A DNA stretch of 64,000 bases from Pokkaliibacter sp. MBI-7 (GCF_029846635.1 NZ_JARVTG010000002.1:1777501-1841500), one strand, 5' to 3'; numbered from the stretch's first letter, positions 44,702-54,008 are shown. Numbers and translations are program-made. The notes: generated by a model from the letters alone, not told the origin.

Positions 44702-46666
44702 CTATTTTTGCAGAGCCGCTTTCAGCGAACGTAATTTGAAGTCAACACGGTGATGCCAGCACAGCACCAGCAGGGTCAGTGCGACGCCCAGCTGATCCCA
44801 GAGCAATCCGGGCGCAAACAGCAGGATGGCCGCCAGCAGACGCAGGCCGATTTCCGCCACACTCAGAGGACGACGGTCAAAACCGCTCAGGGCCGATGCC
44901 ACCAGCACCATGCCGACCAGCACTTTCACCAGCAGCCACAGCCAGGGCAGCAAGGCGAACGCCACACCCGCCTGATCAACGCTCAGCAGCAGCGGGTTGT
45001 AGGCAAAAGCGAAAGGAATGATGAACATCATGATGCCAACGCGCGAAGCCTGCACCGAGGTACCAATGGGCCCACCACCGGAAATACTGGCCGCAGCAAA
45101 GGCCGCAATGGCCACCGGGGGCGTGATAGCGGAGCCGACCGCGATAAAGAACACAAACATATGGGCGGTCAGAGGCGCCAGACCCAGGTGCTGCATTGCC
45201 GGAATGGCAATGGTCGCCACCGTGACATAGGCAGGCAGAGTGGGCATGCCCATGCCCAGGACGATGCAGCACAGAGCAGCGATAGCGAGCGACACGAGTA
45301 ACGAGTCGGAGATCACATTGGTCAGCAGGATGCCGAACTTGACCGGGACACCCGTCGCCGAAAGCGCCGAAATCACAATACTGACTGCTGCAATAGCCAT
45401 CACCAGCTGGGCAAAGGTCTTACCACCCTCACACAGACAACGCAGCAGAAGGAGTGGCGCTTTGCGTACCGCCGGGTTGATAAAACTCAGTGGCAACAGC
45501 AGGGCCAGCGCTGAGATAGAGGCACCTGAGGGTGAATTGCCCATGACCAGCAGCGCGACAATGATCGCCAGAGGCAGGAAGATCAGGGTGAGATTGAGGT
45601 AGTCCTGTCGATCAGGTGCAGGAATACCCGCATTGAGCTGGTCATCGACGCGGATCCCCATGCGTCGTGTTTCATACACAATCATGGCAAACAGACTGAG
45701 ATAGTAGGCAATGGCAGGGACCAGTATGGCCGTCATCACGGTCAGGTAGTTCACCCCGGCAAAATCGGCCATAACCAGCGCTGCTGCCCCCATGATCGGC
45801 GGCATAATCTGCCCGCCGGTTGAAGCCGCCGCTTCCACCGCTCCGGCAAAATTGGCGGAGAAGCCGCGACGCTTGATCATCGGAATGGTAACCACACCGG
45901 TGCCCACCACATTGCCGACGGCACTGCCCGATACGGTGCCAAACAGTGCCGAAGACAGCACCGCGGCATGGGCAGGCCCACCCGCCGTGTGCTTCATCCA
46001 GTTAAAGGCGATCCGGATCATCGAGTCCCCCGCTCCCACCCCTTCCAGCACAGCACCGAGGATAATGAAGGGGAACACGGTGGTGATGACGATGGAAAAG
46101 GTACTGCCGAGGATGCCGGTATCCAGACTGTACAGCAGGTTCTGTGACAGGGTTTCTTCCATCCCGCTGCTGATCGTGCGCAGCATGCCCGGCCAGTAAG
46201 GGCCGGTCGCCATATAGAGAATGCCGAACACGCCCAGCAGTGCGACCGGCGCTCCCCAGGTGCGCCAGCAGAAAAACAGCGCCGCCGATGCCGCGACAAG
46301 TGCAGTCCACATCTGCTCGGAACCAAACAGGAACATGGCATCATCCAGCGTAATGCTGACCTGATAGAACGACCAGCAGCACCAGAGCAGGCCCATCATC
46401 AGCACCAGACCAGCGATGTTGAGCAGGGCGGCAAACGGCGCCTTGTCACGATGACGGGTCAGCAGCGCCAGCGTGACCACCAGCGCGCAGAGGGCAAAGA
46501 AAGTCGCCCGAAAAAACACCATGGGAAACGGCCCCAGACGGAAATCACCCACGGCAGGCATCACATTGGCCAGACCATAGAGACTGACAACCAGCCCCAG
46601 CAGGGAGGTCAGCCACTCAACCGCCCGGATGGCAGAAACATTTCGGTAAGCGAGCAAAGGCATCAC
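44702..46666 (-). CDS. TRAP-TAXI fused membrane subunit (DctQM-type)
   Basis: A 654-residue membrane protein combining the small and large TRAP subunits, as is usual for the TAXI group. Four N-terminal helices are followed by the large 12-helix DctM-like part, with conserved segments HTAGGPAHAAVLSSALFGTV, GGQIMPPIMGAAALVMADFA and GMGMPTLPAYV. It imports an organic anion using a sodium gradient and the binding protein encoded upstream. It is the second gene of the operon; the sulfatase begins 13 bp after it. The attached sulfatase suggests a sulfated or related aromatic substrate; this is an inference. Confidence 0.92.
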   Translation of the reverse strand: MMPLLAYRNVSAIRAVEWLTSLLGLVVSLYGLANVMPAVGDFRLGPFPMVFFRATFFALCALVVTLALLTRHRDKAPFAALLNIAGLVLMMGLLWCCWSFYQVSITLDDAMFLFGSEQMWTALVAASAALFFCWRTWGAPVALLGVFGILYMATGPYWPGMLRTISSGMEETLSQNLLYSLDTGILGSTFSIVITTVFPFIILGAVLEGVGAGDSMIRIAFNWMKHTAGGPAHAAVLSSALFGTVSGSAVGNVVGTGVVTIPMIKRRGFSANFAGAVEAAASTGGQIMPPIMGAAALVMADFAGVNYLTVMTAILVPAIAYYLSLFAMIVYETRRMGIRVDDQLNAGIPAPDRQDYLNLTLIFLPLAIIVALLVMGNSPSGASISALALLLPLSFINPAVRKAPLLLLRCLCEGGKTFAQLVMAIAAVSIVISALSATGVPVKFGILLTNVISDSLLVSLAIAALCCIVLGMGMPTLPAYVTVATIAIPAMQHLGLAPLTAHMFVFFIAVGSAITPPVAIAAFAAASISGGGPIGTSVQASRVGIMMFIIPFAFAYNPLLLSVDQAGVAFALLPWLWLLVKVLVGMVLVASALSGFDRRPLSVAEIGLRLLAAILLFAPGLLWDQLGVALTLLVLCWHHRVDFKLRSLKAALQK

Positions 46667-46727
46667 AGCCCTCCTGCATTACGCGTGAATTCGTTGAGGA
46701 AAGTACCCATCACCTGACTGCCCCCGG

Positions 46728-47717
46728 TCATTGCGGCAAGAGTTCGGCGGGGATGCTGATACCGGCTTCGCGGTAGTAACGCACGGCTCCGGGATGCAGG
46801 GGGGCGCTGACACCCTCCAGCGGCTGCATGCCGGCCAGCTGGCCCAGCAGCGCATTGGTGCTGGCCAGATCCTGTCGGTGTTCGAAGTAGCTTTTGGTCA
46901 GCTGATAGGCCACCTCATCGGAAAGATCCTTGCGCACCACCAGCATCATCTGCGTTTGCCAGGTAATGGCACTTTGATCGTTGTCCTGACCGGGGTAGGT
47001 ATGGGCAGGAATCACTGCTCTGGTCATGCCAAAGCCAGCGGGTGCATTGGCCTGGGCCTCATCCAGCGAGAGAAAGTGCACCTTGCGCGCCAGGCTCAGC
47101 TCCGACAGGGTTTGCGAGCCCAGTGGCAAGGCGGCGACGTAAACGTCACTCTGGCCATCCTGAAAACTCTGACTGGCCGCTCCCCAGGGTGCCTTGATGG
47201 CCTCATATTCCCCTTCCTTCAGCCCGGCCGCCTGCAGCAAAGCAGTAATCTGGGCATTGGCAGAGCCTGCAGGCGGGCCAATGAAAATGCGTTTTCCTTT
47301 GGCATCCTGCCAGGATGTGATACCGGAGTCGGCCCAGACGATAGGGTGATAGACGCTGCCGGGCATTCCAAACAGCGCCCGTACACTGGTTGCAGATTCT
47401 CTGGCTTTCTCACCCATGCTGGCATAAGGGCCTTTGGCCTCCTTCAGCTGTTCGTAAGCCAGAGTGGGAGCGACTGCAGAGTCGAGAGAGCCACGACTGA
47501 TTTTCAGCAGTGACTTGGTCAGCGTCTGGTCCATCGCCAGTTGTACATCAACCCCCGCTTTGGCCCAGTAGCCCGCCATACTTTGCGGAATGATGCCAAT
47601 GATGCTGCTGGCCGATGTGGTTTCCATACTGATGTGTTCAGCATGCGCACCAAAAGACAGGGCGCCCAGTGTCAGGCTGACCAGCCCCCGGCTCAGCCAT
47701 TGCACAGATCGATTCAT
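46728..47717 (-). CDS. TRAP-TAXI solute-binding protein
   Basis: A 329-residue periplasmic binding protein of the TAXI family. The signal peptide ends near GAHAEH (about residue 28), then ISMETTSASSIIGIIPQSMA, GKRIFIGPPAGSANAQITAL, and ALPLGSQTLSEL. It captures the substrate for the fused TRAP permease 61 bp downstream. It is the first gene of the TRAP-sulfatase-DUF3237 operon and is divergent from a LysR gene. Chance of misassignment is low; the ligand is unknown. Confidence 0.9.
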   Translation of the reverse strand: MNRSVQWLSRGLVSLTLGALSFGAHAEHISMETTSASSIIGIIPQSMAGYWAKAGVDVQLAMDQTLTKSLLKISRGSLDSAVAPTLAYEQLKEAKGPYASMGEKARESATSVRALFGMPGSVYHPIVWADSGITSWQDAKGKRIFIGPPAGSANAQITALLQAAGLKEGEYEAIKAPWGAASQSFQDGQSDVYVAALPLGSQTLSELSLARKVHFLSLDEAQANAPAGFGMTRAVIPAHTYPGQDNDQSAITWQTQMMLVVRKDLSDEVAYQLTKSYFEHRQDLASTNALLGQLAGMQPLEGVSAPLHPGAVRYYREAGISIPAELLPQ

Positions 47718-47823
47718 AGTGCCTCCGCTACTTCTTGTATTTGTTGTGGGACGCCTATGACTGTAGCGGTGACGGCTTTGCTATGTAAAATACGGCTTTG
47801 AGCCACCAATCGATCAAAAATGT

Positions 47824-48738
47824 ATGGATCCTAAACACTTGATGTATCTGGCGGTGATTCTGGACAAAGGCTCCATCACTGCCGCTTCAAAGCATCTGCA
47901 TGTGGCCCAGCCAACCCTGACACGCATTATTGCCACACTGGAAATGCAGGCCGGCACCCAGCTGTTTACCCGCAGTCGCTTCGGTGTGCAGAGTACCTCC
48001 ATGGGTGAAGTGCTGGCGCGTGAAGGGCGGGCCATTCAGCGCAATATGGAAATAGCCCGCGAGCAGGTATCCCGCTTTCAGCTGGGGCTGAGAGAGCAGT
48101 TACGCATCGCGACCGGACCGTTGATTGGCATCGGTCTGACGCCGGAAATCATTCGCCGGGTCAGCATTGAAAAGCCACGCACCGTGCTGAATATCACCAG
48201 TGAATCCCCCGCCGCCGCCTGGGATGGGCTGCTGGATGATCGCTACGATATTGCCATCATGCCGGCACCGAACAATCAGCGACCGGCAGGCATCCAGCGC
48301 CGCCTGCTGGCTGACGACTACATTGGTATTTACTGTGGTGAGCAGCACCCGCTGGCTGGCCGCAGCGACATCAGTATTCGCGACTATGAGGCAGCGGACT
48401 GGCTGAGTTTAGGCATGTCGGCCCCCTTCGTTCGGGAGGCAGTAGAGTTACTGACAGCAGGTGGCATCAAAAATGTGCGCACCAAGGTGGTGTTCAAGAA
48501 TGACGGCGTCATGCTGCTGAAAACGTTGTCGCAGGGAATGCATCTGGCGGTGTTGCCCAACCTGCCATTGGTGGCTGCACGGGATTTTGTGCGCACCGTG
48601 GAGCTGAAGCCACTGTCTGAAACCGTCATTTCACGACCGTTGTATTTGTGGTTCAAGGATGAGATTCAGCACCAGCCGGAGTTTGTGGCATTCGAGAGAA
48701 TTGCGATGGAAGTCTTTAACGAGTTCAGCGCAGGCTGA
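47824..48738 (+). CDS. LysR-family regulator
   Basis: A 304-residue LysR-type protein. The N-terminal winged helix covers YLAVILDKGSITAASKHLHV and QPTLTRIIATLEMQAGTQLF. The C-terminal inducer-binding domain covers residues 90-295 (LRIATGPLIGIGLTPEIIRR). It is transcribed away from the TRAP-TAXI/sulfatase operon across 106 bp, the classic LysR arrangement, so it probably activates that operon when the substrate is present. No strong ribosome binding site precedes the ATG. It converges on a tRNA gene. Confidence 0.9.
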   Translation: MDPKHLMYLAVILDKGSITAASKHLHVAQPTLTRIIATLEMQAGTQLFTRSRFGVQSTSMGEVLAREGRAIQRNMEIAREQVSRFQLGLREQLRIATGPLIGIGLTPEIIRRVSIEKPRTVLNITSESPAAAWDGLLDDRYDIAIMPAPNNQRPAGIQRRLLADDYIGIYCGEQHPLAGRSDISIRDYEAADWLSLGMSAPFVREAVELLTAGGIKNVRTKVVFKNDGVMLLKTLSQGMHLAVLPNLPLVAARDFVRTVELKPLSETVISRPLYLWFKDEIQHQPEFVAFERIAMEVFNEFSAG

Positions 48739-48775
48739 CCATAAAGCGATGGGCTGAGAGAAGAAAACGCACAAA

Positions 48776-48811
48776 GAAAAACAGCCACCCGGCTTGACCC
48801 GTAGTGGCTGT
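48776..48811 (-). terminator. Terminator of tRNA-Val copy 2
   Basis: Minus-strand hairpin (ACAGCCAC/GTGGCTGT) followed by five T. Stem and loop closely match those behind tRNA-Val copy 1. Confidence 0.88.
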
Positions 48812-48821
48812 CTTCAGAATT

Positions 48822-48898
48822 TGGTAGGACTAACTGGACTCGAACCAGCGACCCCCACCATGTCAAGGTGGTGCTCTAACCAACTGAGCTATAGTCCT
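48822..48898 (-). tRNA. tRNA-Val (GAC), copy 2
   Basis: A 77-nt gene identical over its length to the tRNA at 30173-30249, in the opposite direction: same AGGACTA acceptor, GAC anticodon in TTGACAT, encoded CCA and duplicated terminator. The 5' flank differs and carries a stronger promoter, so this may be the main source of this tRNA. Confidence 0.97.
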
Positions 48899-48949
48899 AT
48901 TTCACCATCCCGCTGCAGAAACGCATCCTGTCGCGTGACGATGGGCCGC

Positions 48950-48977
48950 ATTATACGCAGCCAGTTTTGCCACGCAA
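48950..48977 (-). promoter_or_regulatory. Promoter of tRNA-Val copy 2
   Basis: Minus strand TTGCGT, 16 bp, TATAAT (perfect -10), then GCGGCCC. The GC-rich discriminator is typical of stringently controlled stable-RNA promoters. It ends 51 bp before the mature tRNA. Confidence 0.75.
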
Positions 48978-49050
48978 GCCCTGAAAGTAATTTTTTCTTT
49001 TCAGGGACTTATAGACGTTTGCTGCCTGCTTCCGCACATCTGCCGAGCCA

Positions 49051-49470
49051 CTACATCTCCCACTCTTTCATGATCATGTGAGTCTTGACCCGCTGCATAT
49101 TGGGAAAGCTTTCTACCGCACTGCGAATCTCGATAAGTCGCTCCATGGAGGCGGTTTCCACATAGACCATCATGTCGGTTTCTCCACTGATGGCGCAGCA
49201 GCGCTTGATCTCGGGGTAGGCACGCATCAGCGTCACGTACTTCTCACATTTGCTGTCGACATAGAACAGCTCCAGATAAGCACAGACCTGTGCCCTGTCA
49301 GCAGATGCCACTTTGGCGTGATAGCCGACGATGATGCCCTGCTCTTCCAGCTGGCGAATACGCTCACTGACGGCACTGCGGGACAAACTGACCTCTCTGG
49401 CGATCTGCGCCACCGGCATGCGGGCATCGTTACGCAACAGGCTGATGATGTGCTGGTCAAACTTGTCCAC
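49051..49470 (-). CDS. Lrp/AsnC-family regulator near yjeH
   Basis: A 139-residue regulator. The helix-turn-helix is FDQHIISLLRNDARMPVAQI plus AREVSLSRSAVSERIRQLEE. The AsnC effector domain contains RCCAISGETDMMVYVETASM. It is divergent from the YjeH-like amino acid exporter 227 bp away, so it probably controls it in response to amino acid levels; this is inferred. Downstream at 48979-49006 an inverted repeat CCCTGAAA/TTTCAGGG may end its transcript. Confidence 0.88.
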   Translation of the reverse strand: MDKFDQHIISLLRNDARMPVAQIAREVSLSRSAVSERIRQLEEQGIIVGYHAKVASADRAQVCAYLELFYVDSKCEKYVTLMRAYPEIKRCCAISGETDMMVYVETASMERLIEIRSAVESFPNMQRVKTHMIMKEWEM

Positions 49471-49697
49471 GGTATTCCTTCGCTGATCGGTGTTGAAAAC
49501 GCGCTGCAGTCAGTCTGCCGGCACTTTCCGTCATTGTGACGGTGAATGCCGACAGTCTGTCAGCAGCAAGAATCAAGGGAGGCGAATACTATAGCAGCAC
49601 TCGCCTCAGACGCATCTTTCCGATGGCTCGCCACCTTGTGCCCTGCGGTCGGAACCTTGCCCTGCAGCTCTGCCCTATCTGCCTGTGAGTGCTGATC

Positions 49698-50960
49698 ATG
49701 AGTCGCCTTAATAAAGAACTGAGTCTATTGCAGGGAGTAGGTCTGCTGACGACCTCCCTGCTGGGAACGGGCATTTTCATTGTCCCTGCGGTTGCTGCTG
49801 CGGTCGCCGGACAGGCTTCACTGTGGGCCTGGTTATTGCTGATCGCACTGGTGCTGCCCATCGCCTTCACCTTTGCGCAGCTGGGTAAGCGTTTCCCCCA
49901 TGCGGGCGGCGCACCACATCTGATCGGCCGGGCCTTTGGCGCACGGATGGAGCAGAGTGTGGCTTTTCTCTTTCTGGCCGTCGTCCCGGTCGGCCTGCCT
50001 GCGGCACTAAACATTGCCACGGGTTTCTGGCATGCCCTGTTCGACCTGTCACCCGCCATGGTGCTGCTGATTCAACTGGGGACGCTGGGCCTGATGGGGT
50101 TGCTCGGGCAGCGCCCTGCCAAAGCATCCGGGTTGATTCAGACTGCCATAGCCGTATTGATTGTGGCCACGGTCGCGTCATTGTGGTGGGCTGGTGATCT
50201 CCCCGCCCAGCAGCAGCCACTGCTACCGACCGCCGGAGTCGACTGGCACAGCATTCCTGCAGCGCTGGCCGTAATGTTCTGGTGTTTCGTCGGTATTGAG
50301 GCCTTTGCCCACATGGGCGAGGAATTTAAAAATCCGCAGCGCGACTTTCCTCTGGCACTGCTGATCGGTGTGCTGCTGGCCGGTCTGGTGTACTGGGCCT
50401 GCTCCGTCGCAGTACTGACCTTCGGTACTTACGGTGACGAACAGGCCAACGGCGCCTCACTACCTCATCTGATTGATCGGCTGATGGGAGGCAAAGCGCA
50501 GTGGCTGGCTGCCGTCATTGGTTATCTGGCCTGCTTCGCTTCGATCAACATCTATGTACAAGGCTTTGCCCGCCTGATCTGGAGCCTGGCCGACGAAGGC
50601 AAACTGCCCGCCGGGCTGGCACAACGTAACCAGCATGGCGTACCTGCACGTGCGTTACTGGTAGTAATTGTGACCTGTAGCAGTTTTGCCACGCTGGCGT
50701 GGTGGCAGGGTGTCTCTATTGCCGAGCTGATTCGCTATGCCAACGGTAACTTCATTCTGGTCTATCTGCTCAGCATGGCGGCAGGCTGGGTGCTGCTGCA
50801 GGGGGTGTGGCGCTGGCTGGCGGGCATCAGCACGCTGCTGTGTGTCATCACCCTCAGCGTACTGGGAATGCAGATGTTCTACGCGCTCGGCATTCTGGCG
50901 TTGTTCCTGCTGATCAGCCAGATCAGATCACGCAGCAACAAGCCTCTGCGCACCGTGTAA
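49698..50960 (+). CDS. yjeH: YjeH-like methionine/branched-chain amino acid exporter
   Basis: A 420-residue APC-superfamily transporter with about 12 helices. It resembles E. coli YjeH along its length: LLQGVGLLTTSLLGTGIFIV, AGDLPAQQQPLLPTAGV, ALAVMFWCFVGIEAFAHMGE, EFKNPQRDFPLALLIGVLLA, and IGYLACFASINIYVQGFARL. YjeH exports methionine and branched-chain amino acids. ATG 49698 is used rather than 49689 because it starts MSRLNKEL as in the family and has GAGTG ahead. It is divergent from an Lrp-type regulator. Confidence 0.92.
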   Translation: MSRLNKELSLLQGVGLLTTSLLGTGIFIVPAVAAAVAGQASLWAWLLLIALVLPIAFTFAQLGKRFPHAGGAPHLIGRAFGARMEQSVAFLFLAVVPVGLPAALNIATGFWHALFDLSPAMVLLIQLGTLGLMGLLGQRPAKASGLIQTAIAVLIVATVASLWWAGDLPAQQQPLLPTAGVDWHSIPAALAVMFWCFVGIEAFAHMGEEFKNPQRDFPLALLIGVLLAGLVYWACSVAVLTFGTYGDEQANGASLPHLIDRLMGGKAQWLAAVIGYLACFASINIYVQGFARLIWSLADEGKLPAGLAQRNQHGVPARALLVVIVTCSSFATLAWWQGVSIAELIRYANGNFILVYLLSMAAGWVLLQGVWRWLAGISTLLCVITLSVLGMQMFYALGILALFLLISQIRSRSNKPLRTV

Positions 50961-51000
50961 GACGATGCTCACGCTCCGGGTGCGTAATTGGCCAGAAAGC

Positions 51001-51031
51001 AAAAGAGCGAACCCACGGGCTCGCTCTTTTT
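51001..51031. terminator. Bidirectional terminator
   Basis: AAAAGAGCGA and TCGCTCTTTT form a perfect 10-bp stem, extended by CCC/GGG in the loop, with T-runs on both strands. It lies between convergent yjeH and the YbjN-like gene. Confidence 0.88.
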
Positions 51032-51070
51032 CAGTATGTCTGCCAATGAGATCAGGCGATCTCCAACACG

Positions 51071-51538
51071 CTAGTGCAGGGTGTCAGGTTCCTGCTCATC
51101 GTTGTAGAGATAGCCCATGCGCTGGCAGTCTTCGATCACCAGCTGGGTAGTATTCAGGGTTTCCTGAATGAAATTGAGCAACTGCTCAAAGGTCAGGCCC
51201 GCCCGCAACGACAGGGTATCGCCCATTACCAGATGCGGCATGGTCTGATCATTGAGATCCACGAAGATCTTGAGGTTGGTAAATTCCATATTCAACCTCG
51301 CCGTTTCCGCCACTGCAGGCAAGATGGCTGCCGGACGAATCTCCATTTCGGTAGAGATCAGAATCACGTCCTGCTCGAAGAACAGGCGGCACTCCATTCC
51401 CTCCACCATGGCTTCCAACTCGGCAAAGTGGTAGCCATCGCAATCACCGCAACGCTCGTGGCGAATCCCAGCCTGGTCCAGCCAGTCTTCCAGCTGCTGA
51501 GCGGAGAGCCCTTTCACCACTTTATCTGAACCTTGCAT
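51071..51538 (-). CDS. YbjN-domain protein
   Basis: A 155-residue protein with a YbjN/type III chaperone-like alpha-beta fold: LSAQQLEDWLDQAGIRHERC, ILISTEMEIRPAAILPAVAE, LRAGLTFEQLLNFIQETLNT. It has no membrane segment or signal. ATG 51538 is preceded by AGAGGTGTGG; the frame continues to 51601 without a comparable site. In E. coli YbjN affects motility and stress responses, but the molecular role is unclear. It appears monocistronic. Confidence 0.75.
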   Translation of the reverse strand: MQGSDKVVKGLSAQQLEDWLDQAGIRHERCGDCDGYHFAELEAMVEGMECRLFFEQDVILISTEMEIRPAAILPAVAETARLNMEFTNLKIFVDLNDQTMPHLVMGDTLSLRAGLTFEQLLNFIQETLNTTQLVIEDCQRMGYLYNDEQEPDTLH

Positions 51539-51716
51539 CCACACCTCTACTTCACAACACTGTCCACCTGTCGCTGTCTGTCGGTTTACGCTGACAAACA
51601 TCGGCCACGCTTATAACAACTAGCGATCAGGCGCCAAACAAACAAGGTGACGAACGCTACCAGATGGTCGCATGGGGCGCAATTGCAGCCGTTGCATATC
51701 CTGATTATTGTCTGGA

Positions 51717-54008
51717 TCAGGACGGATAACGCAGCACCCGCAGGCCATTGGCGATCACCAGCAGACTGGCGCCGACATCGGCAAATACCGCCATCCATAG
51801 TGATGTCATCCCCAGTGCCGCCAGCACCACAAACAGCAGCTTGATGCCGATCGCCAGTACAAGATTCTGCTGCAACACCCTGAAGGTAAACCGCGACAGC
51901 CTGATAAAACGAGGCAATTTGCGCAGGTCATCGTCCATCAGTGCGACATCAGCGGTTTCGACAGCAATGTCGGTTCCTCCTTTCCCCATCGCGAACCCCA
52001 CCTGGGCTTCGGCCAGAGCCGGCGCATCATTAATGCCATCACCAACCATACCGACCGGGGCCTGCTGAGCTAACTCCCTGATACGCAGCCATTTATCATC
52101 AGGCAGACAGTCAGCCTCAACCCGCTGGACGCCAGCCTGTTCAGCAATGGCCGCGGCCACGCGCGCATTGTCGCCGGTCAGCATCAGCGTCGTGATGCCC
52201 AGCTCATGCAACTGACGAATGGCATCGGCACTGCCAGGCTTCAGCGGATCTCGCACACTGCACAGCAGCAACGCCTCATGGTCGGTGATCAGCAACGTCA
52301 CACTGCATCCATCTGTGTAGTACTGCTCTACCTGTTGCTGTTGTTGTGCTGACAGCAAGCCACGCTGTTGCGCAAACTGCGGCTTGACCAGATACAGGCT
52401 GACAGACTGTCCCTGTTCGTCTTCCAGCTGGCTCTGTAACCCTTGCCCCGGCAGCTGCGTAACCTCGGCGTGTGCCCTGCTGCCAGCGGGTGACAATGCG
52501 GTGGTGATAGCCTGAGAGACCGGGTGACTGGAGGCCGATGCCATCTGCCAGGCCCAGCGATGAATCTGCGCCTGCGGATAACGCTCGGAAAGGACTTCAA
52601 GCTGCTGCACTTCAGGCTGCCCGGCCGTAATGGTGCCGGTTTTATCCAGAGCCAGCTGTTGCAGATGACGGGCGTCCTCCAGATAGCGTCCCCCTTTGAC
52701 CATCACTCCCATTCTGGCGGCGCGGGTAATACCGCTCATCAGGGTGACGGGGGTGGAAATAACCAGTGCGCAGGGGCAGGCAATCACCAGCAACACCAGT
52801 GCCCGATAGCACCACTCCAGCCAGCCTCCCCATCCCAGCAAAGGTGGCAACACCGCCATAACAACCGCCAGTGCCGCAACGGCAGGCGTATAGATACGTG
52901 AGAAGCGCTCAATCAGCGTCTGCGTTGGCGCCTGACTGTGCTGCGCCTCTTCCACCCGGCGCAGAATCTTCGCCAGCAGGGTCTCGTCAGCGGTTCGCGA
53001 AACCCGGATCTGCAATGTCGACTCGCCATTAAGCGCACCGGCCAGCACCGGATCCCCCTCGGCAACAGCGACCGGCTCACTTTCTCCGGTAATGGCGGCC
53101 TGATTGACCGACCCCTGACCTTTACTGATGTCGCCATCCAGCGGTATGCGCTGACCCGGCTTCACCCGTAACGTCTGCCCTGCTTCTACACTTTTTACCG
53201 GCACCGTCCGCCATTGTCCCAAAGCGTCCTGACACTCCGCCATCTCAGGCACCAGCGCGACCAGTTTGCCGATAGCAGAACGGGCGCTGGCCAGAGTACG
53301 GGCTTCGATCCATTCCCCGAGAACATAGAGCGTCATGACCATGGCGGCCTCAGGCCACTGCCCGATCAACACCGCGCCGGTCACAGCAATACTCATCAGA
53401 CCATTGATACTGAGATTGCCGTAACGCAGGGCCTGCCAGCCCTTTTGGTAGGTCGACAGACCCGACAGCACAATAGCAACCAGTGCAAAGCCCGCGGCCA
53501 GCCATGAAGGCCCCCATTCAAACCAGTGCACCAGCTCCGAAGTAGCAGCGGCTGTCAGTGCCAGCAGCAGTTTGGGCAGCCCGGCCCAGGTTGAGCGTGC
53601 GGCAGCAGCAGGCTGTTCCGTTGAATCAGCCAAGGGTTTGCCCGGCAACCCCATGCGCTTCAACTGCTCCAGCACCCGGGCAAGCACGTCCTCACTGGCA
53701 TGTACGCGCAACCGGCCTGCCGGAGTATCGAATTGCAGCCGCTGCACGCCCGCCATGTCAGTCAGGCTGTGACGGATCTGTGCTTCTTCATTGGCACAAT
53801 CCAGTGCAGGTATATGCAGCAGATACTGGTAACGCCCCTGAATCTGCGCACTCTGTTCGTCAACAACGGCGGTAGCATCCTGTCCGGTATGATGGCAACC
53901 GCAGCCACCACCCTGATGACGATGAGCACCATGGGAATGGCTGTGATCGTGATCGTGATCGTGATCGTGATCGTGATCGTGATCGTGATCGTGGCGATGT
54001 AAATCCAT
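51717..54008 (-). CDS. zntA: Zn/Cd/Pb-exporting P1B-type ATPase
   Basis: A 763-residue metal pump of the ZntA/CadA type. It has a His-rich N-tail (eight His-Asp pairs, then HSHSH and CGCHH), a metal-binding domain with variant motif LDCANEE, actuator AITGESEP, membrane CPC in VIACPCALVISTP, phosphorylation site DKTGTIT, and hinge GDGINDAPALAEAQ. It exports Zn, Cd or Pb from the cytoplasm. A strong AAGGAGGGAGC precedes the ATG. The promoter has the stretched 19-bp spacer of MerR-type control, and a CadR-like gene is divergent. The domain lacks the usual CxxC, so the His tail may bind metal instead. Confidence 0.93.
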   Translation of the reverse strand: MDLHRHDHDHDHDHDHDHDHDHSHSHGAHRHQGGGCGCHHTGQDATAVVDEQSAQIQGRYQYLLHIPALDCANEEAQIRHSLTDMAGVQRLQFDTPAGRLRVHASEDVLARVLEQLKRMGLPGKPLADSTEQPAAAARSTWAGLPKLLLALTAAATSELVHWFEWGPSWLAAGFALVAIVLSGLSTYQKGWQALRYGNLSINGLMSIAVTGAVLIGQWPEAAMVMTLYVLGEWIEARTLASARSAIGKLVALVPEMAECQDALGQWRTVPVKSVEAGQTLRVKPGQRIPLDGDISKGQGSVNQAAITGESEPVAVAEGDPVLAGALNGESTLQIRVSRTADETLLAKILRRVEEAQHSQAPTQTLIERFSRIYTPAVAALAVVMAVLPPLLGWGGWLEWCYRALVLLVIACPCALVISTPVTLMSGITRAARMGVMVKGGRYLEDARHLQQLALDKTGTITAGQPEVQQLEVLSERYPQAQIHRWAWQMASASSHPVSQAITTALSPAGSRAHAEVTQLPGQGLQSQLEDEQGQSVSLYLVKPQFAQQRGLLSAQQQQQVEQYYTDGCSVTLLITDHEALLLCSVRDPLKPGSADAIRQLHELGITTLMLTGDNARVAAAIAEQAGVQRVEADCLPDDKWLRIRELAQQAPVGMVGDGINDAPALAEAQVGFAMGKGGTDIAVETADVALMDDDLRKLPRFIRLSRFTFRVLQQNLVLAIGIKLLFVVLAALGMTSLWMAVFADVGASLLVIANGLRVLRYPS
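53945..53992 (-). repeat. (GATCGT)8 microsatellite coding His-Asp tail
   Basis: Eight perfect copies of the hexamer GATCGT lie inside the 5' end of the metal ATPase gene and encode alternating His-Asp. A change in copy number would lengthen or shorten the tail without shifting the frame. Each copy also contains a GATC (Dam) site, eight within 48 bp. Confidence 0.95.

Noticed and set aside
44702..46666. Possible frameshift joining two TRAP genes
   Set aside because: Fused small and large subunits are the usual form in the TAXI group, and the frame is continuous.
30173..48898. Integrated element with att sites at the two tRNA genes
   Set aside because: The tRNA repeats are complete, inverted and include their terminators; there is no integrase, and inverted repeats would not result from simple site-specific integration.
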